Shown one piece after another: positions 23,334 to 32,032 of a DNA stretch of 64,000 nt; positions within the stretch are counted from its first letter, which is position 1; each line of letters starts with the position of its first letter. The stretch lies in the NCBI GenBank assembly GCA_964494475.1, contig CAZBRS010000006.1:55288-119287 (forward strand). The letters are read 5' to 3'. A model generated the notes under the pieces. The model was not told where the DNA came from and ran no database searches. It saw only the letters and a program-made list of their open reading frames with translations. This DNA comes from CAZBRS01 sp964494475. Lineage in GTDB: Bacteria; Myxococcota_A; UBA9042; CAZBRS01. A program made the position numbers and the translations under genes.

Positions 23334-24830
23334 CTACCCCTCGCCCCGCGTCAACGTTCCCAGGGTCTGCTCGTGGTCGAGGCGCGGGCTGTGGGCGCCG
23401 CACGAGTCGCGCTCGGTCACCTCGCGGGCCTTGGAGGCGTAGAAGCCGTGCTCGCGGAGCATCTCGAACTTCGGGAGGATGTTGCCCTTCACGTCGTACA
23501 GGAAGAAGCCGGGGAAGAGGTCGGGGTTGCCTCGGATGAAGTCGAACACGAAGGCGTGCTGCGGGCTGGCCTCGAGGTGGCCGTCGTCGCAGATCTCGTG
23601 ACCCGTGAGCATGTACTCGGGCAGGAGGCCGGGGTAGAACTCGAGGCTCTGGAGGCCGTGGAGGGCCACGGTCTCTTCGAAGATCTTGGTCTGGGGCAAC
23701 AGCGACAGCAGGCTCGGCAGGATGCGCGCGCCGATCAGCCGGAACGCGATCATCTGGAACACGGTCTGGTGGAAGTCGTCCATGGTCTCGAACGGGAAGC
23801 CCCAGATGAAGAAGGTGTCGACCCGCGGGAAGACCAGCACGGCGCGCGAGACCACGTCGATGGCCTGCTCGATGGTGAAGCCCTTCTTCACGCGCTCGAG
23901 GATGCGGTTCGAGCCGGACTCGATGCCGAAGCGGATCTCGACGCAGCCGGTCTCGGCCATGCGCTTCATCACGTCGTCGTCGGCCAGGTTGACGCGCGCG
24001 AAGGCCTTCCACTTCACCTTGTCGGTCAGCTTCGCGGCCTCGAGCGCGTCGCAGAAGGCGTGCACGCGCTCCTTCGACGACACGAAGAACTCGTCCTGGA
24101 ACAGGAAGAGCTTCACCCCGTGCTCGCGGTGCAGGAAGGCCATCTCGGCCACGATGTCGGCCGGGTCGCGGAAGTACGGCGTGTGCCCCCACACCGGCGC
24201 CACCGAGCAGAACGTGCACAGGTAGGGGCAGCCGCGGCTGGTGATGACGTTGTGGCCGGCGTACTCGGAGTAGTCGAGGCGATGGAGCGCGGGCCAGCCG
24301 AGGGCCGTGAGATCGTCGATGCGGGGCGCCGCCTCGGTGCAGGCCACGCCGCCGTTCTGGCGATAGACGAGGCCGGGCACCTTCGACCAGTCGCGGCCGT
24401 TCTTCGCCTGGGTCACCAGGTCGACGATGCTGCGCTCGCCCTCGCCGTGGGCCACCGCGTCGATCCAGGGGAAGCGCGCCACGATCTTCTCTTCGACCGC
24501 CTTGGGGCCCACGCCGCCCAGCACGATCAGGCGATCGGGCCAGCGGCGCTTGAGCTCGCGCGCGGCCAGGATGGTGAAGGGCAACAGGTTCGCCATGCAC
24601 GACAGGCCGATGACCGGCGCCGGGTTCGCGCAGAAGTCGGCCAGGGCCTCGGGCAAGAAGGGCTCGGGCGCGGTGCAGGTCTGGTAGTCGCGGAAGTCGA
24701 CCTCGAGGCCGGCCTTCTCGAGCGCGGCCACCAGGTAGAGCGGCCCCAGGGGCACGTGCAGTTCGCGCTCGAGGGCGTCGACGTAACGGATCAGGAGCAT
24801 GTTCAGGTTGACGAGCGTCAGGTCGGCCAT
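23334..24830 (-). CDS. B12-binding-domain radical SAM protein
   Basis: A 498-residue enzyme. The N-terminal half (about 1-150) has the cobalamin-binding Rossmann pattern (PLGPLYLVAALEKAG, IGLSCMANLLPF, VLGGVGPKAVEE). SRGCPYLCTFCS provides the CxxxCxxC that binds the 4Fe-4S cluster and starts the radical SAM barrel. A C-terminal region of about 100 residues ends the protein. Such enzymes do methylations, rearrangements and other radical chemistry on peptides, lipids or cofactors. TAGGAG lies before the ATG. It is seven bases behind the 255-residue leader-like protein and follows a ferredoxin and a second paralogue, so those proteins are the natural candidates for its substrate and electron donor (inference). 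Confidence 0.88.
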   Translation of the reverse strand: MADLTLVNLNMLLIRYVDALERELHVPLGPLYLVAALEKAGLEVDFRDYQTCTAPEPFLPEALADFCANPAPVIGLSCMANLLPFTILAARELKRRWPDRLIVLGGVGPKAVEEKIVARFPWIDAVAHGEGERSIVDLVTQAKNGRDWSKVPGLVYRQNGGVACTEAAPRIDDLTALGWPALHRLDYSEYAGHNVITSRGCPYLCTFCSVAPVWGHTPYFRDPADIVAEMAFLHREHGVKLFLFQDEFFVSSKERVHAFCDALEAAKLTDKVKWKAFARVNLADDDVMKRMAETGCVEIRFGIESGSNRILERVKKGFTIEQAIDVVSRAVLVFPRVDTFFIWGFPFETMDDFHQTVFQMIAFRLIGARILPSLLSLLPQTKIFEETVALHGLQSLEFYPGLLPEYMLTGHEICDDGHLEASPQHAFVFDFIRGNPDLFPGFFLYDVKGNILPKFEMLREHGFYASKAREVTERDSCGAHSPRLDHEQTLGTLTRGEG

Positions 24831-24837
24831 GGGTCTC

Positions 24838-25605
24838 CTATTCCTCGACGTCGGTGTCGGGGCGCGCGCCGCCGTCGTTCTGACCCTGGTCGACCTCGAC
24901 CTCGTTGATGTCGGGCAGGATGCCGCCCACGGCGGGTTGGTCGTCGCTCACGTCGATGACCTCGGGGCCGTCGTCGAGGATGCCCACGGGGAAGACCTCT
25001 TCGGCGTCGATGGTCTCGGGCGAGTTGCCCAGGTCGGCGGGCGGCACGGCGTCGACCTCGATCTCCTCGGGCGGCCGGACGTCGACGCCGACGCCGGCCA
25101 TCGGGAGGTCGGACTCGACCTCTTCGGGCGAGTTGCCCAGGTCGGCGTAGCTCTGCTCCACGTCGACCGAATCGGAGACTTGGGCCTCGATCGCGTCGTC
25201 GGGCCTGACGCCCTTGGTGGCCACGTCGCCGCAGCCCACGCAGGTGACCCCCGAGGTCATGGCCGCCGTAGCGAACACGGCGGTGGCGATGCCCTTCATG
25301 AAGCGCCGCTTCGTGTGCAGCTTCAGGTCGATGCGGCCGATCATGGTGTCGAGCACGTCGTTGGGCACGGCGCCCAGGATGACGGCCTCGGAGGTCTGCA
25401 ACTCCCACCCCAGGCTGGCCAGGGCCGCGCGCCGGTCCTCGAACAGGCGCCGCCGGAAGGCCGGGTCGCCCGCCGCGCGGGTGAGCACCTTCTCGAGCCC
25501 GATGGGGATGGCGATCTTGCGCTTGCGGCGAGCCCGGGGGCGGCCGCCCACGATGGTGTTGCGCACGACCTCCTGGCCTTCCTCGATGTCGAAGTGATCG
25601 GACAT
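24838..25605 (-). CDS. Leader-like protein with RRFMKG segment, cysteines and acidic repeat tail (candidate radical SAM/RiPP-like substrate)
   Basis: A 255-residue protein of no recognised family. Residues 1-95 have a soluble leader-like domain. FDIEEGQEVVRNTIVGG is followed by EKVLTRAAGDPAFRRRLFED, and then by ALASLGWELQTSEAVILGAV and DVLDTMIGRID. The order 'A-x-DpaFR-x-L..L-x-s-E-x-x-iL' recalls the NHLP/Os1348-type RiPP leaders (family knowledge). Residues 99-120 are KRRFMKG plus a hydrophobic stretch, like an internal Tat-type export signal, followed by C122 and C125. The tail (127-255) is acidic with two ADLGNSPE repeats. The ATG overlaps the region of the upstream paralogue stop; GGGGGG serves as ribosome site. 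The role is inferred only from context. Confidence 0.6.
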   Translation of the reverse strand: MSDHFDIEEGQEVVRNTIVGGRPRARRKRKIAIPIGLEKVLTRAAGDPAFRRRLFEDRRAALASLGWELQTSEAVILGAVPNDVLDTMIGRIDLKLHTKRRFMKGIATAVFATAAMTSGVTCVGCGDVATKGVRPDDAIEAQVSDSVDVEQSYADLGNSPEEVESDLPMAGVGVDVRPPEEIEVDAVPPADLGNSPETIDAEEVFPVGILDDGPEVIDVSDDQPAVGGILPDINEVEVDQGQNDGGARPDTDVEE

Positions 25606-25614
25606 GATGCCCCC

Positions 25615-26261
25615 CTATTCGTCGACGACGTCGGGCATGATTCCACGGGACGCAGCGGTGTCTTCGACCTCGATCGTGGCCTCCTGCACCGTATCGACGT
25701 CGGGCTCGTCGGGCTCGCTCCCCAGGGACGCGCCGCACTCGGTCGCTCCCAGCAGCGCGGCCGACGCGAGCGCCGCGGTGACGACGCCGCGCATGAAGCG
25801 CCGGGCCCCGTGCCTTGGCACGTCGATGTGGCCGATCATGGTGGCCAGCATCGCGTCGGGCACGGAGCGCAGGATGGCCGCCTCGGAGGGCTGCAGCACC
25901 GGCGCGACCTCGGCGACGGCGGCGGCGCGATCGGCGAACAATCGGCCCCTGAACGCAGCGTCACCCGCCGCCTGCGCCAGCACCTTCTCGATGCCGATGG
26001 GCACCGAGATGGTCGTGGCCCGACGGGCCTGCGGCCGGCCCCCCACGATGGTGCGGCGCACGACCTCCTGGCCCTCCACGACGTCGAAGTGGTTCGNNNN
26101 NNNNNNNNNNNNNNNNNNNNNNNNNNNNNNNNNNNNNNNNNNNNNNNNNNNNNNNNNNNNNNNNNNNNNNNNNNNNNNNNNNNNNNNNNNNNNNNNCCCA
26201 CGATGGTGCGGCGCACGACCTCCTGGCCCTCCACGACGTCGAAGTGGTTCGCGTCGGACAT
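25615..26261 (-). CDS. Second leader-like paralogue, interrupted by the assembly gap
   Basis: A shorter paralogue of the gene behind it. The start MSDANHFDVVEGQEVVRR lies at 26261, and the remainder continues on the other side of the N run. If one of the two identical 55-bp flanks and the Ns are removed, the frame is continuous at 163 residues. It then has the same order: leader-like domain (to about 98), ARRFMRG plus hydrophobic segment (101-120), C124, and a short acidic tail ending RGIMPDVVDE. If the gap is real, there could instead be two genes. GGGGGGAGCC precedes the ATG. The coordinates span the gap. Confidence 0.6.
26042..26251. repeat. Identical 55-bp flanks on both sides of the N run
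   Basis: 26042-26096 and 26197-26251 are identical over all 55 bases. The left copy ends exactly where the Ns begin, and the right copy begins exactly where they end. Equal-length, flush overlap is the signature of contigs joined across a de Bruijn-graph k-mer of 55, rather than of a biological repeat. Confidence 0.9.
26097..26196. other. Scaffold gap (100 Ns)
   Basis: One hundred undetermined bases, a conventional placeholder length. It lies inside the second leader-like gene. The true distance may be minus 55 bases (no gap) or may conceal additional paralogue copies. Confidence 0.99.
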
Positions 26262-26296
26262 GGCTCCCCCCCGAAAAAGCGCACGGAACGGGGGGG

Positions 26297-26325
26297 ATTG
26301 TAGCGAGAAAGCCGGGAGTCTACCA
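26297..26325 (-). promoter_or_regulatory. Possible promoter for the leader-like/radical SAM genes
   Basis: Minus strand TACAAT (26302-26297) with a weak TGGTAG 17 bases upstream (26325-26320), overlapping the ferredoxin stop. Transcription would begin around 26290, ahead of ATG 26261. Ferredoxin read-through is the alternative. Confidence 0.4.
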
Positions 26326-26547
26326 GCCCGTGTGCTCGACGATGGCATCGACGGGGCACTCGCCCTGGCAGGCGGCGCAGCTCACGCAGTCGCCCACGTT
26401 GCGAGCCTCGGCCAGGTCGTCGTCGTTCAACTCGTACACGCCCTGCGGGCAGACCTCGACGCACGCGCCGCAGCCGTTGCAGAGCTCGTGATCGATACGG
26501 ATGGTCACGTCGTTGTCGGCGCTGTGGTAGGTGCGAAGATCGGCCAT
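26320..26547 (-). CDS. Two-[4Fe-4S] ferredoxin
   Basis: A 75-residue electron carrier. Two cluster-binding motifs are complete: CNGCGACVEVCP and CVSCAACQGECP, the CxxCxxCxxxCP form of bacterial 2[4Fe-4S] ferredoxins. VTIRIDHELCNGC is the usual first strand, and the rest fits the family length. GGAGG lies about eight bases before the ATG, and a good promoter lies upstream. Its place directly ahead of the leader-like genes and the radical SAM gene makes it a candidate reductant for the radical SAM cluster (inference). Confidence 0.93.
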   Translation of the reverse strand: MADLRTYHSADNDVTIRIDHELCNGCGACVEVCPQGVYELNDDDLAEARNVGDCVSCAACQGECPVDAIVEHTGW

Positions 26548-26586
26548 GGACGTTGCCTCCAGAGGCGGCTGACGATTCGACGACGG

Positions 26587-26615
26587 TTGATAGGGGAAAG
26601 CGCCGAAGCTGGCAA
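26587..26615 (-). promoter_or_regulatory. Sigma-70-type promoter for the ferredoxin gene
   Basis: Minus strand TTGCCA (26615-26610), 17-base spacer, TATCAA (26592-26587). The predicted start is near 26580, about 33 bases before ATG 26547. Confidence 0.55.
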
Positions 26616-26631
26616 GTGGAAAACGACCCGG

Positions 26632-27195
26632 TCACTCGTCACCGGGGCGAAAACCGAGGGGACGACTCGGACGAACCGGCTCGCGCATCAACGCCCGAAT
26701 CGCCTCGAACACGACCCGGAACTGTTCGTCGTACTTGCTCTCCAACGCGTCCAGCTTGCGCGCCAACCCGGCGTGCGACGCCAGCACCTGCCGCATGCGT
26801 ACGAAGGCCCGGATCACGGCGATGTTCACCTGGATGGCGCGCTCGCTCCCGAGGACGCTCGCCAGCATCGCGACACCTTGCTCGGTGAAGGCGTAGGGCA
26901 AGGTGCGTCGACCTCCGCGGCCGTTTGAGGTAGCAGATTGTGACCTCAAACCGTCGTCGATCTCGTTTGAGGTACCAAATTGGTACCTCAAAGCCGCGAC
27001 CTCCTCGGCGGTCAGTTGGAACATGAAGTCGTCCGGGAACCTACCCGTGTTGCGCTTGACCGCTCGATTGAGGGTCTTGGTCTCGACGCCATAGAGCCCG
27101 GCGAGGTCCGCGTCGAGCATCACGTTCTGGCCGCGGAGACGCAGGATGCTCGAAGAGATGCGCTCCGGGGGGAGCGTCGGGGCGTGGTCGGTCAT
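26632..27195 (-). CDS. ORF6N-domain protein
   Basis: A 187-residue protein of the ORF6N family, related to KilA-N phage DNA-binding proteins and common in mobile regions. The domain reads RLRGQNVMLDADLAGLYGVETKTLNRAVKRN, then GRFPDDFMFQLT. GGRRTLPYAFTEQGVAMLASVLGSERAI follows, then a coiled-coil-like tail (ARKLDALESKYDEQFRVVFEAI). Between these lies a duplicated stretch, LRYQFGTSN and LRSQSATSN, encoded by DNA with two 27-bp palindromes. ATG 27195 is preferred over 27237 because the family N-terminus begins near there. It stands alone, with no toxin or recombinase beside it. The precise role is unknown. Confidence 0.85.
   Translation of the reverse strand: MTDHAPTLPPERISSSILRLRGQNVMLDADLAGLYGVETKTLNRAVKRNTGRFPDDFMFQLTAEEVAALRYQFGTSNEIDDGLRSQSATSNGRGGRRTLPYAFTEQGVAMLASVLGSERAIQVNIAVIRAFVRMRQVLASHAGLARKLDALESKYDEQFRVVFEAIRALMREPVRPSRPLGFRPGDE
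26924..26992. repeat. Pair of 27-bp palindromes inside the ORF6N gene
   Basis: Both copies begin TTTGAGGT and end ACCTCAAA: 26924-26950 (arms 8 bp) and 26966-26992 (arms 13 bp, one-base centre, essentially perfect). They repeat every 42 bases and fall in the coding frame, where they encode the duplicated LRxQxxTSN units. They could form strong mRNA hairpins or act as a binding site. Confidence 0.9.
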
Positions 27196-27340
27196 GGCGC
27201 GATCTCCATCGAGACCTGGCGCTCCAGACGATTGCACGAGGCGTGCCGCGACGGGCGGAGTGGAAAGCCTCGTGGTTGTGAGAGGCAGAGGTCGGGCCGG
27301 ACGGTCCGGAGCGGTGCGGGGCGGTCCGTGCGGCCGGACG

Positions 27341-28269
<929 letters not shown>

Positions 28270-28273
<4 letters not shown>

Positions 28274-28800
28274 GGGTCGACTCCTTGGTTCGAAGGGCCC
28301 TCGGGGCCCCGGTTTCCGGTAGACAGGCTCGCGGCCAACCGGTCGAGCACGGGCTCGAGGCCGGCGCCCACGGCCGTGAACGTGAGGTCGCGGCGCTCGC
28401 CGTGCACGCGCAGGTCGAGGCGCAGGTGCGGGGCGTCGAGGTCGGCCTCGATGCGATCGAGCCACTCGACGAAGACCACGGCCTCGGGGTCGAACAGGCC
28501 CTCGCGCTCGCCCGCGGCCTCGAGCTCGTCGAACGAGGCCACGCGGTACACGTCGTAGTGGTGCACGCGGCGGCCTCCGGCCAGGCGGTAGCGGTTGGCC
28601 AGGGTGAACGTGGGGCTCGGCACCACCGCGTCGGGGTCGCCGCTCACGGCCGCCACGAAGGCCCGCACCAGGGCCGTCTTGCCGGCGCCGAGATCGCCCA
28701 CCAGGCCGACGAGCGTGCCCGGGGGCACGGCGGCGGCCAGCGCTTCGGCGACGCGGCAGGTGTCGTCCAGGCTGTTCGAGACCAAGTGCAACGTACGCAT
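28270..28800 (-). CDS. tsaE: tRNA threonylcarbamoyladenosine biosynthesis ATPase TsaE
   Basis: A 176-residue ATPase that works with TsaD and TsaB to make t6A at position 37 of tRNAs reading ANN codons. VGLVGDLGAGKTALVRAF is the Walker A. SPTFTLANRY is the typical TsaE segment, HYDVYRV the conserved DxYR, and VVFVEWLDRI the Walker B-like end. The C-terminal tail is about 25 residues longer than usual. It is embedded in the arginine operon: argE ends 45 bases before its start and its stop overlaps argF. No known link between the pathways explains this. Confidence 0.92.
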
Positions 28801-28845
28801 GGGCCCCCCGACGAGGCCGAATCATTGCGTGAGGGCCGGCGGGAT

Positions 28846-29946
28846 TCAAGCCCGAAAGAAGGCGCGGGCCAGGGCCTCGTAGAAGCACGCGCCCTCGACC
28901 ACCTCGGACTCCAGGACGAACTCGTCGGCGGTGTGCGAGCGCTCGGTGCGGCCGGGGCCGACCTTCAGGGCGGGGATGCCCCGGAAGTGCACCAGATCCG
29001 ACATGCCGCGCGAGCCGATGACGGGGCTCGCGGGCCGCGCGGCCAGGGCGGCGACCACCAGGGGGTGATCGGGCGCGATGGCCGCGGCGTCCAGGTCGGC
29101 GCGCAGCACGCGCAGGTCGCCCTTCACCGCCGCCCGCAGCCGGGCGATGACCTCGGCGTGGTCGGGCGCGGGGTTGGTGCGCACGTCGAGGCGGCACGAG
29201 GCCGACGCCGGGATGACGTTGACCGCGCTGCCGCCGCTGGCGAGGGTGGGCTCGACGGTCACGGGACCCAGCCAGGGGTCGGGCGGCCCCCAGTCGAGGG
29301 CCTCGAGGGCCACCAGGTCGCGGGCCAGCAGGCTGAGCGCGTTGGGCGCCTGCAGCGCGCGGCCGTGGGCGGCGTGGCACGCGCGCCCCGTGGTGCAGAG
29401 CTCGAGCTCGATCTGGCCCTTCTGGGCGATGGCCAGCGCCAGGTCGGTGGGCTCGCCGATGACCGCCGCGTCGGGCGTCAGCCCCTGCTCTTCCAGCCAG
29501 GGCACCAGCACCTCGGCGCCGTCGCCCCCGGTCTCCTCCTCGGCCACCAGGGCGAGCAGCACCCGGCCGCCGGGCACCCCGCCCACCTCGGCCAGGCGCG
29601 CGAAGGCGGCCAGCATGGCGGCCACCGAGGCCTTGGCGTCGTTGGCGCCGAGGCCGACCACGCGCCCGTCGCCGGTGCGCACCGCCCAGGGGTCGGCCGT
29701 CCAGCCCGGACCGGGCGGCACCGTGTCGAGGTGCGAGCAGAACGCGAGCAACGGGCCCTCGTCGCCGCCTGCCCCGAGCCGCGTCGAGGGGAGCACCGCC
29801 ACCACGTTGTGCTTGTAGCGCAGCACCCGCGGGAGCCGCGCGGCCAGCCAGCCTTCGACGCGATCGGCCAGGGCGGCCTCGTCGCCCGACACGGATCGGG
29901 TCGCGACCAGCTCGCGGTGCAGGGCCAGCAGATCGGCGTCGGTCAT
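28846..29946 (-). CDS. argE: M20-family acetylornithine deacetylase or related amidohydrolase
   Basis: A 366-residue zinc peptidase-family enzyme. FCSHLDTVPPG holds the first metal His and catalytic Asp, GLGANDAKASVAAM the bridging Asp, and LVAEEETGGDG the catalytic Glu with its metal-binding partner. PVIGSRGMSDLVHF supplies later binding residues. In this operon it should remove the acetyl group from N-acetylornithine (family plus context). A succinyl-diaminopimelate desuccinylase or LysW-linked variant is less likely. ATG 29946 overlaps the argB stop by four bases. Confidence 0.85.
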   Translation of the reverse strand: MTDADLLALHRELVATRSVSGDEAALADRVEGWLAARLPRVLRYKHNVVAVLPSTRLGAGGDEGPLLAFCSHLDTVPPGPGWTADPWAVRTGDGRVVGLGANDAKASVAAMLAAFARLAEVGGVPGGRVLLALVAEEETGGDGAEVLVPWLEEQGLTPDAAVIGEPTDLALAIAQKGQIELELCTTGRACHAAHGRALQAPNALSLLARDLVALEALDWGPPDPWLGPVTVEPTLASGGSAVNVIPASASCRLDVRTNPAPDHAEVIARLRAAVKGDLRVLRADLDAAAIAPDHPLVVAALAARPASPVIGSRGMSDLVHFRGIPALKVGPGRTERSHTADEFVLESEVVEGACFYEALARAFFRA

Positions 29947-30863
29947 GGCTGCAGGCCCGGCTCCACGGCCTCGCTGCGGTCGCGCACGATCAGCGTGCCG
30001 GCGCCCTCGTTGGTGAAGACCTCGAGCAGCAGGTTGCCCCGCGCCGCGTAGCCCACCAGGTGCACGCGCCGCACGCCCTTCGCGAGCGCCTCGCGCGCGG
30101 CCCTGACCTTGGGGCGCATGCCGTTGCGCACCACGCCCTGGGCCTCGAGCGCGTCGAGCTCGGCCAGGTCGACCACGTCGAGCAGCGACTGGGGGTCGTC
30201 GGGGTTCTTCAAGAGCCCGCCCGAGGGCGTGAGCAGCACGAGCTTCTCGGCCTGGACGGCCGCGGCCAGCGCCGAGGCCACGGTGTCGGCGTTCACGTTC
30301 AGCACGGCGCCGGCGCGATCGGCCGAGAGGGGCGAGACCACGGGCACGAGGCCGGCGTCGAGCAGGCACGTGAGCACGCCGGGGTTCACCGTCTGCAGAT
30401 CACCCACGTTGCCGAAGTCGACGGGCTCGCCGTTGGCCGCGACCTGGGGCGGGCGCCGCGTGGCCACCAGCAGGTCGGACGCCAGGCCCGACACGGCCAG
30501 CGCGGGCAGGCCCTCGCGGCGGCAGGCCGCCAGGAAGGCCGTGGCCACGGTGCCGTTCAGGCTCATGATCGCGGCCGCAAGGGTCGCGTCGTCGGTCACG
30601 CGCCGGCCGTCGACCAGCCGGGCCTCGAGGCCCAGGCGCTTCGAGAGCGCGGTCGTCTGCGGCCCGCCGCCATGCACGAGCACCACGCGGATGCCCACGG
30701 CCGTGAGCACGCTCACCTGGCGCACCAGCCCGTCGAGCGCGCCGGCGGCCTCGAGGATCGAGCCGCTCACCTTGATGACGAACGTGCGCCCGCGGAACAG
30801 CCGCATGTACGGCAGCGCGCCCGTGAGCGCGGCCACCGTGGCCTGTCGATCGTATCCCTCCAT
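29943..30863 (-). CDS. argB: Acetylglutamate kinase
   Basis: A 306-residue amino-acid-kinase-fold enzyme that phosphorylates N-acetylglutamate. TFVIKVSGSIL is the first phosphate strand, LVHGGGPQT the Gly-rich loop, NADTVASALA the nucleotide segment, and RNGMRPKVRAAREAL the C-terminal signature (xGGMxPK type). The usual Gly-Gly-Met is NGM here. The length is normal. Its ATG lies 20 bases behind the argD stop; GGAGG precedes it. Confidence 0.93.
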   Translation of the reverse strand: MEGYDRQATVAALTGALPYMRLFRGRTFVIKVSGSILEAAGALDGLVRQVSVLTAVGIRVVLVHGGGPQTTALSKRLGLEARLVDGRRVTDDATLAAAIMSLNGTVATAFLAACRREGLPALAVSGLASDLLVATRRPPQVAANGEPVDFGNVGDLQTVNPGVLTCLLDAGLVPVVSPLSADRAGAVLNVNADTVASALAAAVQAEKLVLLTPSGGLLKNPDDPQSLLDVVDLAELDALEAQGVVRNGMRPKVRAAREALAKGVRRVHLVGYAARGNLLLEVFTNEGAGTLIVRDRSEAVEPGLQP

Positions 30864-30883
30864 GCTGCACCTCCCCAGGATGT

Positions 30884-32032
30884 TCAGGGCTGGAGCCCGG
30901 CCAGGGCCGAGACCAGCTGGTCCACGTGCTCGTCCTTCAGCACCAGCGGCGGCAGCAGGCGCACCACGTGCGCGTCGGCGCTGCCGCCCGCCAGGATGCC
31001 CCGCGCCCTCAGCTCGGCCAGCACGTCGCGCGCCGGGCGCGTGGTGCGCAGCCCCACCAGGAAGCCGGCCCCCTGGACGGCGGTCACCGGCCCCACCTTC
31101 GCCTCGGCGAACAGGCGCGCCGACAGGCGCCGCACCTCGAAGAGCAGGGCCGGGTCGGCCACGTGCCGCGCCACCACCTCGATCAGGGCCGCGGCCAGGG
31201 GGCCTCCCCCGAACGTGGTGCCGAGATCGCCGTGCTTCAAGGTGGCCGCGTCGGCCTCGCCGAGCAGCAACGCGCCCGCGGGGAAGCCACCCGCCAGGCC
31301 CTTGGCCAGCGTCAGGAGATCGGGCGCCACGCCGAGCCCGCCACACGCCGTGGGCGTTCCCGTCCGACCCAGGCCGCACTGCACCTCGTCGGCGATCAGG
31401 CGCGCCCCGACGGCTGATGTCACCTCGCGCGTCGCGCGGACGAAGCCGGCCGACAGCGCCCGCGCGCCGGCCACACCCTGAACGGGCTCGAGGATCACCG
31501 CGGCGACCGTCTCGTCGACGGCGGCGGAGAGGGCCGCCACGTCGTCGAAGGGCACGAAGGTCACGTCGAACGGGGTGCGCGGGAAGCCGTTCCAGCGCGC
31601 CGAGCCGGCCGTGACGGCCGCCGCGCCCGCCGTGCGCCCGTGGAAGGCGCCCTCGACGGCCACCACCCGCGCGCGCCCCGTCACGCGCAGCGCCACGCGC
31701 AGGGCGTTCTCGTTGGCCTCGGCCCCCGAGTTCACGAAGAAGACCCGCGTGAGCCCCTCCGGCGCCAACCCGACGAGCGCCCGGGCGGCGCGCTCGCGCA
31801 CCGCGAGGGGCACCAGGTTGCTCTGGAAGAACAGGGCGCGCGCCTGGGCCTCGAGCGCCGCCTGCAACGCCGGGTGCCGATACCCGAGCAGGGCCACGGC
31901 GTGGCCGCCGTAGAAGTCGAGGTAGCGCCGCCCGTCGCGGGCGACCAGGGTCACGCCCTCGGCCTCGACGGGCTCGAGATCGAGCTGCGGGTAGACGTCG
32001 AGCAACGCGCTGGTCTCTGCCACTCCACTCAT
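30884..32032 (-). CDS. argD: Acetylornithine aminotransferase
   Basis: A 382-residue class III PLP aminotransferase that makes N-acetylornithine from the semialdehyde. The N-terminal DFYGGHAVALLGYRHP, FVNSGAEANENALRVALR, and EPVQGVAGARAL are present. LIADEVQCGLGRTGT (with the PLP-interacting Asp) and TLAKGLAGGFPAGALL (the Schiff-base Lys) follow, then TFGGGPLAAA. The length and order fit ArgD. The ATG at 32032 overlaps the argC stop by four bases. Confidence 0.94.
   Translation of the reverse strand: MSGVAETSALLDVYPQLDLEPVEAEGVTLVARDGRRYLDFYGGHAVALLGYRHPALQAALEAQARALFFQSNLVPLAVRERAARALVGLAPEGLTRVFFVNSGAEANENALRVALRVTGRARVVAVEGAFHGRTAGAAAVTAGSARWNGFPRTPFDVTFVPFDDVAALSAAVDETVAAVILEPVQGVAGARALSAGFVRATREVTSAVGARLIADEVQCGLGRTGTPTACGGLGVAPDLLTLAKGLAGGFPAGALLLGEADAATLKHGDLGTTFGGGPLAAALIEVVARHVADPALLFEVRRLSARLFAEAKVGPVTAVQGAGFLVGLRTTRPARDVLAELRARGILAGGSADAHVVRLLPPLVLKDEHVDQLVSALAGLQP

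Noticed and set aside
26097..26196. Reading frames crossing the N run with runs of undetermined residues
   Set aside because: They are products of translating Ns. The only supportable gene here is the 163-residue frame obtained when the 55-bp overlap is collapsed.
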